A DNA stretch of 64,000 nt from Hymenolepis diminuta (taxonomy: Eukaryota > Platyhelminthes > Cestoda > Cyclophyllidea > Hymenolepididae), in assembly GCA_900708905.1 (NCBI GenBank), contig CAADRB010000097.1:1-64000 (forward strand), written 5' to 3'. The number at the start of each line of letters is the position of its first letter. Within the stretch, counting starts at the first letter, position 1. Below the pieces are notes generated by a model that saw only the letters and a list, made by a program, of their open reading frames with translations, searched no databases and had not been told where the DNA came from. This document shows, piece after piece, positions 61,961-64,000 of the stretch. A program made the position numbers and the translations under genes.

Positions 61961-64000
61961 CTAAACGAAATGAAATAATTCTACTTTTACGTTTCGTTTA
62001 CAGAGCGCACTATAAAGTTATTTTATCTGGGGAATAACTTGAATATCATAATTTTGCTCAACGGCCACGGTTTCTGCACCGAAATATTCTTCGAGAATCT
62101 CTGTGATGATCAAATATTAAGCGTTAACACTACATAATTACGTGCTAGAGGACGGTGCTTTCTATCTTTTGTGGGTCAGTATCTGAAAGCTTCTGCAACT
62201 GACAATATTCTTTCCAAACCGAAATGACCATTAATTAAACAAAGATCCAGATCCATTCTTCATTTTCCATCCATTTTTATTTTTACCCTGTTCATCGATC
62301 TTGACCAATTAATTTCCAGTTTTGCTGTATATTCTAATGTTCTTCTGAAAATTGGAGATAAAGAAGTATATAATAGCAAAGAGCGGACGAAATTAGACAA
62401 AATTCCAGCAAAGGGTATTTTGAATTGCTGTTAAATTAAGGAGAAACATGAATTCCTGGAAATTGTATGCAATTCTCATTTATTATAATAATTTAAAGCA
62501 AGCTCTTTAAATTTAACCAAATTTGACATTTAAAATATCTACAGGCGTCTAGATAGTAATATGTTGAAGGAGAGTTGAAGAGTAAGGAATGTGCAGGGGA
62601 TGTGTATTTATTAAAATAAAGTGGTTTTGCTAATATTGAAACGTTTAAACAGCGTTTTTCATAGCAACAACAATTAACATTTATGTCTTTCTAAAGACTG
62701 CAAGCTTTGCTTGGACTTTGTCTAATGGCGTGCAATAACTCAGGAATGCTCATTAAATATTTTGTGATTTTATCTGAGAAAAAAATTTACTATAAAGGTT
62801 TAACTCGTTTGCCGGTCATTCTACCCACTTCGGTGTGCAGAATATTTCAAAAGTAAAGCAATTTATTATAGAGGGACTGCCGCCTAGGATGGAGGAATAT
62901 TCAAAGCTATGATCCTTCCAGACTTCCAAGAATATCACTGCTAACGAAGGAACAGGATCTTTGGTGTAAATACATCAGTTTCTTAGGGTGTAAATCAAAA
63001 CAGTATGGGTATAATAGATGAACTAAAAGCTGTGGAAAGTTGAAAGGTGATGTAATAGGAGATAAGCCATAGGTAGAACAGAAAAGAGTTCAAAAAGCGA
63101 TAGCTGGGGAACTTGTAAAATCAATTAACGTTTAAATCGTGTAATTTTACCTTCATTGTCACATAAAATAACGTTGAAAAGGGAATGAAAATATGCTAAG
63201 AACGGCCTGTGACAAAATCCAACACATAAATTCATTTCAGATTGCTATCGGCGTGAATGTTTGTTACAATTATCACTCAAATCAGCCTATCAAAGTAGTG
63301 AGGTGCTCTAGGACAAACGATCCAGCAGGTAAAAAATTAAAATCTATAACAGCTGTATAAATTCCAATTTTTCAAAATACCCTCTCACTTCGTAGTGAAA
63401 ATATCTTAAATATTTTTCTATATATGAATAACTGACTCAATTGATACTAGTAAATATCATAAATGTATCCACCTTAATTTTAGTCGTGCCATAAAATCAT
63501 AAATAAAATCGTCATAAATACAATTATTTAATCAAAGCCACGTTTTGATATTCTCATGAGCATCAACCAACTAAAAGAGACAAATCTGCCTAGAAGGGCA
63601 TTAGCAATCACTCAATTTAACCCACTGCTCAATAAACATTGAAAATCACTAACATGAAGAACCTAACATCTCCGGTCAAGAACCTGGAGAACAGATCTCT
63701 TTTTGAAACTTGAACATTAGAGTACAAATTGAGTAAGTCAAAAGTTGACAACCTATTGAATCCAAAATTCTTATGAAATATGTCCCTTATGATGACCAGC
63801 CATTTTTCATTACGTTTACTCGAACCTCCCCCTCTATTCGAAGTTACCGGATTTTTTGCCGTCCTCTGTATTCAGATGTTTCCTCAAAATGAAAAGGCTG
63901 TAATTTTTTGTTTTGCCTTGAACTACAATAATTAAATGGAGATCCGTTTAGGTGGAAACTTCCAATAGTGAAATGTAAAGAGGAATAAATATGTTTTAGG
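61961..64000. other. Right edge; probable intron of the Ig receptor
   Basis: No exon recognised on either strand. The first receptor exon at 61960 needs one base from an earlier exon to complete its first codon (xAT GCG CCA), so an upstream exon must lie further right, outside or hidden here. Confidence 0.45.

Overview
The window is eukaryotic nuclear DNA. It is AT-rich, uses the standard code, and carries intron-split genes in which many introns are only 31-54 bp with GT..AG ends, alongside introns of 1-10 kb. This mix, the protein families, and the gene spacing suggest a parasitic flatworm. A tapeworm of the Hymenolepis type is my best guess; a trematode is possible. No prokaryotic, CRISPR, rRNA or intact tRNA feature was seen.

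Layout. 1-2803 (minus): trunk half of a beta-adaptin (AP-1/AP-2 beta). 3478-7468 (plus): a complete TTC27-type TPR protein, divergent from the adaptin. 7687-13499 (plus): mitochondrial-type seryl-tRNA synthetase, only 218 bp behind TTC27. 15512-16591 (plus): an intronless PKA-like AGC kinase. 19544-27175 (plus): complete glycogen branching enzyme (GBE1). 27176-34240: 7 kb without a recognisable gene, with SINE-like copies. 34241-34806 (plus): a small two-exon orphan gene with a FLYWCH-like Cys/His pattern. 37182-38153 (minus): an intronless LicD/fukutin-type membrane protein. 40623-41538 (minus): a broken kinase copy. 43093-61960 (minus): the 3' two thirds of a nephrin/echinoid-like immunoglobulin-superfamily receptor with two Ig domains, one FN3 domain, one membrane helix and a long low-complexity tail; its 5' exons lie beyond the right edge or in exons not seen.

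The reconstructed coding sequences of beta-adaptin (530 codons), TTC27 (807 including stop), SerRS (438 including stop) and GBE1 (687 including stop) keep phase across every junction, which strongly supports those exon models. The Ig receptor has one junction (44980 to 43645) that does not keep phase.

The genes are mostly unrelated housekeeping functions (vesicle coats, ribosome/TPR assembly, organelle translation, glycogen synthesis) plus signalling and surface genes. No operon-like pathway is evident, although the tight TTC27/SerRS pair and a splice acceptor 9 nt before the SerRS ATG fit spliced-leader trans-splicing. The intergenic and intronic DNA contains at least five copies of a tRNA-like SINE, a second dispersed repeat that ends in a poly(A)-signal-like motif, and a short 13-bp inverted-repeat element. 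I found no system that is clearly new to biology. The best leads are the SINE family, the orphan Cys/His protein, the decayed kinase and the unresolved receptor-tail splice.
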